A DNA stretch of 64,000 nucleotides from Ravibacter sp964559125. GTDB taxonomy: Bacteria; Bacteroidota; Bacteroidia; Cytophagales; Spirosomataceae. The number at the start of each line of letters is the position of its first letter. Within the stretch, counting starts at the first letter, position 1. Of this stretch, positions 44,160 through 52,474 are shown in pieces. The DNA is taken from contig CAZLGW010000024.1 in assembly GCA_964559125.1 (NCBI GenBank), positions 16,859 to 80,858 of the forward strand, read 5' to 3'. The notes beneath the pieces are model-generated. The model ran no database searches. It was given only the letters and a program-made list of their open reading frames with translations, and was not told where the DNA came from. Made by a program: the position numbers and the translations under genes.

Positions 44160-46904
44160 TTATCGTGAACGAGAAGGCTCTTCTCGTTCTATTTGGGGAG
44201 AGTTCCCGCGGACTTTCTCTTTTATTTCATCAACGCGTGAACGGGTAGTTTTACCAAGCCCCTTTAGTCTATCCTTTATCGCATTGGCGCGGCTTTTCTG
44301 TTTTCCTCGGGAAAGTAACTCTGTTGCAGACATACGGGCTGTACTTCTTTGAATGGAGGTCAACAGCTTTTCCTTATCCTCTGTGTGGATGGAAATCTCG
44401 AATTTCCCCCGCGATGCCGACACATAAAACTGCTCTTTGCTGGCTGCTTTGCCCGATTGCGAGGTCTGCAAGACCAATACGCGATTGACGGACTTGCCTT
44501 GCGAGGCTGGCGAGGTCGTGTAATACCCGTATGTAAAATTCCGGTAGTCTTTATCAAGGGTGACGACATTCCTGCCTGTAGAGGCAAGGATATTGCCCTG
44601 CTCGTCAAAGCCCTTTACCTGTAAAAGATTGCCGTTGCTCAAACGCTTCTTTTCATTGCTAAAGCCGTTCTGGGTAATTCTGACCAGATCGTTTTGAGCC
44701 AGCCCCAGCTTTTCAGTTTTATAAACCGAGAATTTCTTTGCTTCCTGTTCGGGTAGCGGCTTAATTGTATTTCCCTGCTTGACCAAAACTCTGCCATCCT
44801 TGTCCTTGCCGATCACATCGTATATACCACCACGCGTAAAGCCCTTCACATTTTGGTGGAACTGCACTGACTGGCCGGGTTGATAGCTGGCCTTGTCTTG
44901 CTTTTGGGCTTCGGTCAGGGAAAGGTTGAGCTGCCTAGTAAACTCTCGTTCCTTCTTTCCCAGCTTGCGTTGCTCTTTGAGTTTGCTGCGAATAGCGCGC
45001 GTCACGGCCTGCCCCTGCCTGTGTGTGGGTGCGACGACCAAGACACTTTCCCGTGCTTTTCTGGCCGTGACGTATTCATCGGCCAATGCGTTTACGCAGG
45101 CTTCAAAAGAACGGCCTTCTTTGATTGCCCCTATCTGGTCAAGCGCCGTAAAGCCTTTCTCAATGTGGCCTTCCGAAAGTGATTTCACCGCTTCCTTGTA
45201 GGCTTCTTTTTTCTGGCGCTGGATGGTATTGATGTAAGCGGGCTTGATACCGCCGTATTTCTGGATGATACGAAGGGCATCGCCGCGTTCCACGCCTGTG
45301 TGTTGGCGTGTATCGCCTGAAAGCAGCAAGCGCGCGTTTTGATTTTGTGCCACCTTGATTACCTGATTGAGTGTAGGACAGCCCAGAAGACCCGCTTCAT
45401 CCACCCAGATCACGCCACCCTTGATTTTTTCCTGCTGCTTTTTATCTATGAGCAGAGCCGCTACCGTCGTAGCCTCGCTAAACCCTTCGCCGCGCTGGAC
45501 TTCCCGCGAAGCCGCCGAAGACGGGGCGAACGCATGAAAGCCGACTTGTTTGGCTTCCGCTCCGGCAGCGATTTCTTTCATCGTCCACGTTTTGCCCGCC
45601 CCGGCAGCGCCGGAAATGAGCGTGATAAAATCTTTTGAATTAAGAGCGTGCGCCACTGCCGCGCGTTGCTCTTGGTTGAGTGCCGTATTCTGCACAATGT
45701 AATCGGAATGGACAGGCTTCCATTGCTTCCGCCCCGCGCGGGCGGCTTCAATGAGCGCCTTTTCTTCGCCTAACGCCTGCCTGTTGGTATAGACCTTTCG
45801 CCTACCCATTTCTTTGGAGAGCAGATCACCCCTTGAAGCGATTTCCGTTTCCAGTTCCTTTTTGCTGGCCGATCCCATAGAATGTTTGAGGGCAAGCGTC
45901 ATCAGCTCGTCATGGCCGATCACAGATTTTCGCTCAAGCCCATGTGACAGGGCGTGTTGGATAGAGGTTTTGGCGGGTGCCGTATCCGTTTTTTCGGTAG
46001 CCCGGTTTTTGTTCTTGGCCTCGCGGATCAACTTCATTTCCCGCTCATCCAATCGCTGCGCCCATATATCTTGTAATGATCTTTTATCAAGCCCGGTTCT
46101 TTTATTGGCTCTGGTCTGCGCCCCGATCTTGGCTTTGTCTTCGGCATACTCTAACCCAAGCTCTTCGGCTTTCTGGTTGACTTCTAATGTACGGTTGCTG
46201 AATTTCTCAATGGTCGAGCGTTCAAAGCCTGCGATCTCGAAATTATAGGCACCGCGCTCTAAAGCGTATCCTGCCTTTTGCAATTCTTGTGCGAGATGAT
46301 TGTTAAACAGCGCCTCGTAATAGGTAGCGTCTGCCTTTATATTTCTGAATTGCCCGGCTTTCCATTGTTTTTCCTGATCGTCGTAGGTGGCGTTAAACAC
46401 AAAAACATGTTGGTGCAAATGGGGGTCTGGCACACCTTCCACCGGGCGGGCATCTTCATGCGTGAACGCCGCCCATATCAGGTTGCTCGTGGTACGATTT
46501 TGCATCGCCTTGTTTTTGCGAACCCTTGTTTCCGCATTGGCTTCTATATCCTGCATCGTAGCGGCAATGGCCGTGTTAAGGGCTTCCATGATTTCAGGGT
46601 CGCGAGTTTGCGAATGAACTATTGAAATTGACTTTGGAAGCGAAAAGCAGAAGTCATATGCAATGGTGCGCCCTGCATCGTTGCGGGCGGTCAAGCGCTT
46701 CCCGGTTTGAGGGTCGATATTGTAGCAAAGCCCGTGAAAATCGTCTCTTGCAACTTCTCCTGAAAGGCCGAGCATGGCAGCGCCAAGGCCGCCCCACATT
46801 CCGGTGATCTCGCGTTTTTCAGAATAGTAATCCGATTTGGATAAACCTTCATCGAAGTATTTTACAGCAGCAGAAGCAGCGTTGTTTTGGATGATCCGAA
46901 GCAT
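44160..46904 (-). CDS. MobF-family conjugative relaxase with helicase domain (TrwC/TraI-like)
   Basis: About 914 residues from the ATG at 46904, which gives the classical MobF start MLRIIQNNAASAAVKYFDEG. Relaxase domain: tyrosine segment SDYYSEK near 24-30 and the metal-binding histidine triad in GVPDPHLHQHVFVFN near 158-172. Helicase domain (SF1B): Walker A ISGAAGAGKTWTMKE near 430-445, Walker B GVIWVDEAGLL near 497, then LLLSGDTRQH. It nicks oriT and unwinds the transferred strand, delivered by the coupling ATPase at 51.0 kb. Upstream sequence carries candidate oriT repeats. The C-terminal ~100 residues are basic. Confidence 0.93.
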   Translation of the reverse strand: MLRIIQNNAASAAVKYFDEGLSKSDYYSEKREITGMWGGLGAAMLGLSGEVARDDFHGLCYNIDPQTGKRLTARNDAGRTIAYDFCFSLPKSISIVHSQTRDPEIMEALNTAIAATMQDIEANAETRVRKNKAMQNRTTSNLIWAAFTHEDARPVEGVPDPHLHQHVFVFNATYDDQEKQWKAGQFRNIKADATYYEALFNNHLAQELQKAGYALERGAYNFEIAGFERSTIEKFSNRTLEVNQKAEELGLEYAEDKAKIGAQTRANKRTGLDKRSLQDIWAQRLDEREMKLIREAKNKNRATEKTDTAPAKTSIQHALSHGLERKSVIGHDELMTLALKHSMGSASKKELETEIASRGDLLSKEMGRRKVYTNRQALGEEKALIEAARAGRKQWKPVHSDYIVQNTALNQEQRAAVAHALNSKDFITLISGAAGAGKTWTMKEIAAGAEAKQVGFHAFAPSSAASREVQRGEGFSEATTVAALLIDKKQQEKIKGGVIWVDEAGLLGCPTLNQVIKVAQNQNARLLLSGDTRQHTGVERGDALRIIQKYGGIKPAYINTIQRQKKEAYKEAVKSLSEGHIEKGFTALDQIGAIKEGRSFEACVNALADEYVTARKARESVLVVAPTHRQGQAVTRAIRSKLKEQRKLGKKEREFTRQLNLSLTEAQKQDKASYQPGQSVQFHQNVKGFTRGGIYDVIGKDKDGRVLVKQGNTIKPLPEQEAKKFSVYKTEKLGLAQNDLVRITQNGFSNEKKRLSNGNLLQVKGFDEQGNILASTGRNVVTLDKDYRNFTYGYYTTSPASQGKSVNRVLVLQTSQSGKAASKEQFYVSASRGKFEISIHTEDKEKLLTSIQRSTARMSATELLSRGKQKSRANAIKDRLKGLGKTTRSRVDEIKEKVRGNSPQIEREEPSRSR

Positions 46905-46920
46905 GGCAGAAAGAAGGTCA

Positions 46921-46996
46921 TGAAATTTCAAAAAATGGTTACAGACGTCTTCCCTTAGCACAGCTAAGGAGGGGTTCAAGGCAAGGTTCAGTGAAC
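46921..46996. other. Candidate oriT region (inverted repeats upstream of relaxase)
   Basis: Three inverted repeats lie just before the relaxase gene: TGAAATTTCA (46921-46930, 10-bp palindrome), CCTTAGC-ACA-GCTAAGG (46953-46969) and GTTCA-G-TGAAC (46986-46996). MobF oriTs are usually next to the relaxase and hold such repeats beside the nick site. A TATCTTTG box (47012-47019, minus) may be the relaxase promoter. No nick site can be assigned. Confidence 0.4.
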
Positions 46997-47119
46997 TGCC
47001 ACTGGCAAAGTCAAAGATAGGAAAAAGTTTGGGAGGAATCAGGAAAAAGAGACGGCGTTAAAGCACATATAGGAAGTAGGCTATTTACTGTGCTTGAGAC
47101 GTGGCCTTAATAATAAATA

Positions 47120-47146
47120 CGGGGCTGGTAATAATATACCGCCCCG
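47120..47146 (-). terminator. Hairpin after the 117-aa gene
   Basis: CGGGGC (47120-47125) and GCCCCG (47141-47146), plus inner GGTA/TACC, form a hairpin with an AT loop and one bulged T. On the minus strand it is followed by a T-rich run. It lies 15 nt past the stop of the 117-aa gene and would separate it from the relaxase transcript. Confidence 0.6.
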
Positions 47147-47161
47147 CATATCGGGATAGGG

Positions 47162-47515
47162 TCAGGAATGGTTCAGATGGTTTTCGGCGCCATCGTTTTC
47201 AGTAGAAGGTAATTCTTTGGCATCCAGTGGCTGACCAAATTCATCAAACAACGCATAGTAACCGTCTTCTATCTCTTCGTGCCATCGACCAGTTCCCCCC
47301 GCAGCATCCACAACAGCTACTATATTAAATCTTTCTCTAACTACAGGCATACTAATGTCATTTATAGCCCTATCGACATCCCACCCATATTGACTAAGGA
47401 GGTTGATGTCAGTTAAAAGGTCTTCCATATCGTAGGTACGACGGTCATTAACATCTATCATTCCCGTTTTAGTGAAGTATTCTACTAGCTTTGCTAGATT
47501 TGTGTTGTCCGACAC
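47162..47515 (-). CDS. Unknown 117-residue protein
   Basis: A 117-residue acidic protein (MSDNTNLAKLVEYFTKTGM) with a tryptophan/glycine-rich patch (GGTGRWHEEIEDGYYALFDEFGQ). No family recognised. It lies 50 nt after the TIR-like gene on the same strand and may be its partner or immunity-like companion, which the sequence alone cannot show. It ends in front of a hairpin terminator. Confidence 0.5.
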   Translation of the reverse strand: MSDNTNLAKLVEYFTKTGMIDVNDRRTYDMEDLLTDINLLSQYGWDVDRAINDISMPVVRERFNIVAVVDAAGGTGRWHEEIEDGYYALFDEFGQPLDAKELPSTENDGAENHLNHS

Positions 47516-47565
47516 GTTTTTCTCCCAATATTCAAATTTGATTGGAAAATATCGGTTTCGTGGTT

Positions 47566-48912
47566 TTATGTCAAGTAATTCTTGTCGTATGCTAAAATAG
47601 CTGAAATTTTGTTTGTTATAGTCTGCGATTGGAGAGTATTGAATTTATCAATTACGATACCAAACTCTCTTAAGTTCTTAATTCTATCCGAAATACCCCC
47701 TTCTTCATAAAGAACTAATATTCGTTTCGCATAGGCAATAGCCCACCCTAACTGAACCCAGCAAAATGAAGCTTTGTCAGATTTACTAATAATTACAATA
47801 AATACTCTTGCAGTTTTAATTAATTTTAATGAGTCGGAAGGGAGCAAGTCTTTATCATACTGAGGGGATATGTTTGTGTTTCGATGTACAATATTATAAT
47901 AATCTCCAAAGTTTTTTTGAAGGTTCGCTAAGACACTTCCTAGTATTCTACCTCGTATAACATCAATGCTGTCAGCCGTATCGGGAGAAGCAATAAATAC
48001 CGTAGGTCGATCATGTGGTTCAAGAAATATGCTGTTTTGTGGCTTATTTATCTGAAGATGCTTTAGTTCCTTTGCAAGCAGGGACACACTCGTAACCTCT
48101 TTTGAGATTCGGTGATAATTTAAGTTCCTTAAACAGAGATACTCTTTGATAGCAGGGTGTACATTTTTGAAGTCATTTCGATTTTTTTTAAAAGACATCA
48201 GAAGAGGCAATTTCTTTTTACCTGCTTCTACACTTTGTAGTACCAAATTACCCGAAACAATACGGTCATTTTCAAAGGTGCTGTATGTACCCAAGGCTAT
48301 CGTTTGTTCTACGCCTTGCCAGTAGAATTTAATGTGTAATCTCCGGCTTTTTTTTGCATCTGTTTTTAAGTCGAAATGGAAAACTTCCTGATTGATATAT
48401 TCAAATATACCTTCATAGTCATAACTAATTCCATCGCTGATGTTTTCCAGTTTTGCTTCGCGATCAGAGCTAAGTTTTAATACCGCTCGACCAAGTTCAG
48501 GATCAGGCGCTGAATGTGAAAAATCGAATTCCGTTACAGCGATATGGAGAAAATAAACATACCAAACCGTTTCAAATTGCGGCTTTTTTAAGTATAAGGA
48601 GGCTTTTTCGGAGATATCTTCAATTTTTCTTTTTAGCGTTCCAAAAGAGGCATCTGTAAAAGTAAGTTCGTCTGTTCTGTCTTTAAGCTTTTCTTTGATT
48701 TCTAAAAGCAGGTTTACCAGTTGAGTAATGGAGGTGTATCCAAGCCCCTTAATATTTGGATACTCCAATTTTAGCCAATCCGCAAATACTCTCACCCCAT
48801 TGTCTTTTTCCCTGATTTGTTCAAAGATCGAGAGGCATTGCGGGGCTTTTTTTTGCAGGTACTCTATCTGGTCTGTTGAGGGTCTGTTGAAAGGTGATTT
48901 GGAGCGCGCCAT
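47566..48912 (-). CDS. Multi-domain protein with C-terminal TIR-like (Rossmann) domain; defence candidate
   Basis: A 448-residue protein. N-terminal ~150 residues helical (TDQIEYLQKKAPQCLSIFEQI), a central beta-rich part (~150-260) and a C-terminal domain from ~307 resembling TIR: PTVFIASPDTADSIDVIRG (strand A), LKLIKTARVFIVIISKS, then SFCWVQLGWAIAYAKRILVLYEE. The glutamate normally seen in TIR NADases at the E-L-G position is Gln (Q-L-G) here. Such domains act in phage defence, e.g. Thoeris or TIR-effector systems; here it is a candidate only. Promoter and operator array lie directly upstream. Confidence 0.55.
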   Translation of the reverse strand: MARSKSPFNRPSTDQIEYLQKKAPQCLSIFEQIREKDNGVRVFADWLKLEYPNIKGLGYTSITQLVNLLLEIKEKLKDRTDELTFTDASFGTLKRKIEDISEKASLYLKKPQFETVWYVYFLHIAVTEFDFSHSAPDPELGRAVLKLSSDREAKLENISDGISYDYEGIFEYINQEVFHFDLKTDAKKSRRLHIKFYWQGVEQTIALGTYSTFENDRIVSGNLVLQSVEAGKKKLPLLMSFKKNRNDFKNVHPAIKEYLCLRNLNYHRISKEVTSVSLLAKELKHLQINKPQNSIFLEPHDRPTVFIASPDTADSIDVIRGRILGSVLANLQKNFGDYYNIVHRNTNISPQYDKDLLPSDSLKLIKTARVFIVIISKSDKASFCWVQLGWAIAYAKRILVLYEEGGISDRIKNLREFGIVIDKFNTLQSQTITNKISAILAYDKNYLT

Positions 48913-48937
48913 ATTGTTTACGTTCGGGTTGTTGCCG

Positions 48938-48945
48938 CAAATTTA
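48938..48945 (-). promoter_or_regulatory. Candidate -7 box for the TIR-like gene
   Basis: The minus strand reads TAAATTTG (TAnnTTTG) 25 nt before the ATG. A 24-bp palindrome starts at its last base and runs into the -33 region, so binding there would block this promoter. Confidence 0.5.
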
Positions 48946-49044
48946 GTCGAATTCAATTGAATTCGACTGAAAGCAACTTATTTCAGATGAATTCAGTCAA
49001 TGATAGTTGAGGAAAAATGAATTCGGCTGAATCAACCTAAATTC
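48945..49044. promoter_or_regulatory. Helically phased AATTC operator array between divergent genes
   Basis: AATTC occurs at 48950, 48960, 48990, 49020 and 49040: spacings 10, 30, 30 and 20 bp, all multiples of ~10. Three copies share TGAATTC at 48958, 48988 and 49018, two of them continuing as TGAATTCgRCTGA. 48945-48968 is a perfect 24-bp palindrome made of the first two sites. This looks like a set of binding sites on one face of the helix for a DNA-binding protein controlling both the TIR-like gene and the VWA/coupling operon. Confidence 0.6.
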
Positions 49045-49076
49045 ATTTAACTATCTGAAAATCAATTAGTTAAATA

Positions 49077-49107
49077 TTGGCTTTGTGCTTTTTACTTCAT
49101 AAGTTTG
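49077..49107 (+). promoter_or_regulatory. Candidate promoter of the VWA/coupling operon
   Basis: TTG at 49077-49079 and TAAGTTTG (49100-49107, matching TAnnTTTG) with 20 nt between; the ATG follows 33 nt later at 49141. The phased AATTC array ends 32 nt upstream of the -33 element. Confidence 0.5.
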
Positions 49108-49140
49108 TTGCGTTAAACCTATTTCACAACCCAAATTTCT

Positions 49141-50988
49141 ATGCAAATGAAAATCCCCCCAATTTTCAATCGTTTGTTTAAATCCCCGCTTTCCAAATAT
49201 GGGAAGGTGTTAAAACAGGAGCAACAACGTAGTTTTGAGCAAGCCCATGAAATGGGTGCCAGCGGAGAGGAAACCTGTCAGGACATCGAAAAACACTACG
49301 AGGCTGTTTGTAGCGAGAAAGAAGTCGAAGCTGTAGAGGAATCGATGATTTTGGCCGAAGGCTTGGTATCCCAAATGCAGAGTATTGAAGAAGACCTCTC
49401 CGGAAAATCTATTAACGAACGCGCTCAAGAGAAATATCGAACAACATATTACTCTCAGGAGCAGCGAGCACAATTAACTCTAGACGATAAAGTCGATGAG
49501 ACTGAAAAAACCCAGCACGATGCGAAAAGGAAAGAAACCTCCCTAGCCTCGAAAATCGCCGCTTATGAAGCCTGTCGTATCGTTGCTTTAAAAGGCATAT
49601 GGGCACATCCGATCGTTTTGTCTCTTATTGGTGTGGTATTCGTTTTGGGTGAATTCGGGATAACAGTTCCTGCTCTTGAAGCGCAGGGCTTCGCCCAAAC
49701 GTACCATATTTGGTTACTTTCAGGAGTTTTCACGGCTCTAATTACCGTTTCGGCAGGCTTAGCAGGTAGGCTCTTTGCCGGAACCCAAACGCTGTTGGGG
49801 TCAATTTCTTTTTTGATTGCTTCTACCGTAACTCTGGCGGTCGTATTGCTGCGGTGGTCAGTTCCCGAAAACGTCGTATATACCTTTCTTAATTTTTCGA
49901 TTCTCGTATTGACCACTGTCATAGCCTACTTATTTAGCAAGGACGAACAATATCATGTCTGGATTTTGGAGCTTAACAGGCTACGCCGCAGAATAGATCG
50001 CCTGTACCTCAAGTTAAGAAAACATCAAAAAGAGAAAATCGCCCTTACTACACATTTCCAAAGCCTTGCCTATGCGGAAGCTGTAGAAGAAGTGCAACTG
50101 CTCACCATACGCAAGCAGTCACTGAAAAAACAATATAACGAGATTCAAGCGCGTATCAGCACCATGCAGACGTATTTTAGGGAGAGTTTCAAGGAAGGTG
50201 CAGCTTCTATCAAAATCGCATTTACACAAGGTAAATTGTCTAAATTCCCCTTGGTTTTTGTTTTGTTCACCAGCATCACCCTCGCAGCCCTCACGGGCTG
50301 CGAGTTTCAATCCGAGCCGGAGAGACGGGAGGTAATGATCGCCATCGATAGGAGTACCTCGATGTTGCCACATAACGATCAGGATGCCCAAAAGATTTTC
50401 AATAAGCTCTCAAACGAAGTATTCCAGTTGGATAAGAAACGGAACCATCCATACGGCATTCGGGTATATATCGCAGACCTTGGCTCTTCCTTCCCAACCG
50501 TCAGGACGGTAGAGCTTGAGGATGGCGATCATTATGCTTTCCGGGTGGAAAAAGATAGGCAGGAGGCGGTTACGGCGTTCTCGGAAGAGCTAAAAAGCGT
50601 GTTGGAAGAAGCAATGACTACCAAGCCCGGCGTCGGCGTTACGAATGTGAACCGGGGACTATGTTATTTGCTGAATCTCTTGGTCACCTCCGATTTCAGC
50701 GACAAGAGTAAAGTTCTCTATCTTTATTCTGACGGCATTGAGAGCAGTACCGTGGCTCGGTTTGAGAATTTTTACCGAAACCCTAGCCTGCTTATGGATA
50801 AATATGATGAGTTATCCGCGGTTTTCGATGCCGATTGCCCGATCTCCGATCTAACAGGGGTAGAAATCAATATCGTCCATAAACCGGAAGAACCTTCCCT
50901 TGAAGAAATTGTACGTGCGGTTGGCGCCTTTTGGAAACAGCGGCTTGAAGATCACAATGCCACTGTCAAAGTTAGGTCCAATCTGTAA
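49141..50988 (+). CDS. Five-helix membrane protein with coiled coil and C-terminal VWA domain
   Basis: A 615-residue protein: N-terminal helical/coiled part (~25-150), four helices (~160-280: IVLSLIGVVFVLGEFGI, LLSGVFTALITVSAGLAG, SISFLIASTVTLAVVLL, TFLNFSILVLTTVIAYLF), a coiled coil (~290-350), a fifth hydrophobic segment ending LAALTGCEF (lipobox-like), then a VWA domain with an intact DxSxS MIDAS (IAIDRSTSM) and YLYSDGIES. It heads an operon with the coupling ATPase, so the VWA part may organise or gate DNA export. No known family fits the full architecture. Confidence 0.65.
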   Translation: MQMKIPPIFNRLFKSPLSKYGKVLKQEQQRSFEQAHEMGASGEETCQDIEKHYEAVCSEKEVEAVEESMILAEGLVSQMQSIEEDLSGKSINERAQEKYRTTYYSQEQRAQLTLDDKVDETEKTQHDAKRKETSLASKIAAYEACRIVALKGIWAHPIVLSLIGVVFVLGEFGITVPALEAQGFAQTYHIWLLSGVFTALITVSAGLAGRLFAGTQTLLGSISFLIASTVTLAVVLLRWSVPENVVYTFLNFSILVLTTVIAYLFSKDEQYHVWILELNRLRRRIDRLYLKLRKHQKEKIALTTHFQSLAYAEAVEEVQLLTIRKQSLKKQYNEIQARISTMQTYFRESFKEGAASIKIAFTQGKLSKFPLVFVLFTSITLAALTGCEFQSEPERREVMIAIDRSTSMLPHNDQDAQKIFNKLSNEVFQLDKKRNHPYGIRVYIADLGSSFPTVRTVELEDGDHYAFRVEKDRQEAVTAFSEELKSVLEEAMTTKPGVGVTNVNRGLCYLLNLLVTSDFSDKSKVLYLYSDGIESSTVARFENFYRNPSLLMDKYDELSAVFDADCPISDLTGVEINIVHKPEEPSLEEIVRAVGAFWKQRLEDHNATVKVRSNL

Positions 50989-51001
50989 ATTCTTTCAGAA
51001 A

Positions 51002-52468
51002 ATGGACCTAAACGAACCTATTTACAGGCTGGGGGACGATATTTTTACCCTGAATAATTGTACCCTCGGAACTTTGATCCTTGGCACAACGGGTTCAGGT
51101 AAAACAACAGGACCCGGCAACCTAATCGCCCGTTCCTTTCTCAGGAAAGGAATGGGCGGTCTGGTTCTTACTGCAAAGGTCGGAGAAACCGAACGGTGGA
51201 TAGAATATGCAAAAAAAGAAGGAAGGTTGGGAGACCTGATCGTTTTTAGCCCGGACAAACTCCATCAACAATTCAACCCTCTCCTTTATGAGATTCGTTC
51301 CTCAAAAGGAGGGCGCCAAGTAGATAACCTTGTCAGAATGTTTTCGATCGTGATGCAAATGAATGGCAGAGCATCCATGCAGAGCGGCTCAAGCTCACAA
51401 GACCCGTTTTGGGAATGGGCTAAAGAACGTTTACTAAAAGCTGCTATCCTTCTTCTTCTTCTTTCCGCTCATGCTTTATCTATGGCAAACATCGTTAAAA
51501 TCATAAGAGATGCTTTAATAAAGCCAGAAGGAGAAATGCAGAATTTTAATTCACTGAAGTTGTTCAATCTCTTGATCGAAAGCAATAATGCTAAAGACAA
51601 GGATGAATTGGAAAAGTGGGGTGAAAGTAGTTTCACAGTCCACTGCCTGTCATGGGCATATTATAACGCAAAATCAAAATCGGAAAAACGAGATTTTGAG
51701 TTGGCAAAAACTTATTTTCTGGGTGATCTGCCAGCTTTGGGAGAAAAAACAAGATCAGGAATTACAGAACAACTGTTTGCTTTTATCGATCCTTTCTGTA
51801 CTGGTGCGATAGCGGACAGTTTTACGGAGGGTGTATCTGAAGAACTAGTACCTGAGCTGACATACACTAAGCGGAAGATCATAGTTCTTGATTTTCCTGT
51901 CAAAGAATGGGAGAACGTTGGCATTATGGCTCAAGGGCTATATAAATGGAGCTGGCAAAAAAAGATCGAACAGCGTAATACCAGCGAATACCCTAATCCT
52001 GTTTTTCTGTGGCAAGATGAATATCATCTTTTTTCCAACCGTTACGACAATCTTTTCCAATCAACAGCCAGAGAGTCAAAGGCATGTTCGGTAGTTATTA
52101 CACAAAACTTGCCAAACCTCTATGCTATGATAGGCGGAAGTAACCCAAGGGACTACGTTCATTCTCTTATAGGAAATCTCGGAACAAAAATGGTTTGTGC
52201 TAATGATGAACCGGAAACAAACTTATTTGTTTCGAAAATTGTAGGAGAAGTTTTTGAGACGAAACAAACATTTTCTTTTGGCGACAAAAATTCAGGCGGC
52301 TCTTTCACAGAACAAAAACGTGCTCAAATTGAGCCAGTTGAATTTTCTATGTTTAGAAATGGAGGGGAAGAGAACAATTTCAAAATAGATGCAATAGTTA
52401 CCAGTACAGGCAAAAAATTCAAAAATGGGAAAAATTTTCTGCGTTCTGTGTTCAATCAAAACCTTTGA
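51002..52468 (+). CDS. VirD4/TraD-like type IV coupling ATPase without membrane domain
   Basis: A 488-residue RecA-like ATPase starting (chosen) at ATG 51002, just after the upstream stop; an alternative ATG at 50957 overlaps that gene by 32 nt. Walker A GTTGSGKTTGPGN lies only ~28 residues from the N-terminus, followed by the T4CP-type FSPDKLHQQFNPL, the Walker B VFLWQDEYHLFSN and the TraG/VirD4 motif SVVITQNLPNLY with GNLGTKMVCANDEPETN. The usual N-terminal transmembrane pair is missing; membrane proteins before (615 aa) and after (251 aa) may supply it. It would pass the relaxase-DNA complex to a type IV secretion channel. Confidence 0.82.
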   Translation: MDLNEPIYRLGDDIFTLNNCTLGTLILGTTGSGKTTGPGNLIARSFLRKGMGGLVLTAKVGETERWIEYAKKEGRLGDLIVFSPDKLHQQFNPLLYEIRSSKGGRQVDNLVRMFSIVMQMNGRASMQSGSSSQDPFWEWAKERLLKAAILLLLLSAHALSMANIVKIIRDALIKPEGEMQNFNSLKLFNLLIESNNAKDKDELEKWGESSFTVHCLSWAYYNAKSKSEKRDFELAKTYFLGDLPALGEKTRSGITEQLFAFIDPFCTGAIADSFTEGVSEELVPELTYTKRKIIVLDFPVKEWENVGIMAQGLYKWSWQKKIEQRNTSEYPNPVFLWQDEYHLFSNRYDNLFQSTARESKACSVVITQNLPNLYAMIGGSNPRDYVHSLIGNLGTKMVCANDEPETNLFVSKIVGEVFETKQTFSFGDKNSGGSFTEQKRAQIEPVEFSMFRNGGEENNFKIDAIVTSTGKKFKNGKNFLRSVFNQNL

Positions 52469-52474
52469 TCTAAA

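Noticed and set aside
48945..49044. AATTC array as iteron origin of replication
   Set aside because: No replication initiator gene nearby, spacing is 10/30/30/20 rather than regular iterons, and position at divergent promoters better fits an operator.
50900..51001. Upstream TTG start for the coupling ATPase
   Set aside because: Would overlap the VWA gene by 89 nt with no ribosome-binding signal; ATGs at 50957 or 51002 are more likely.
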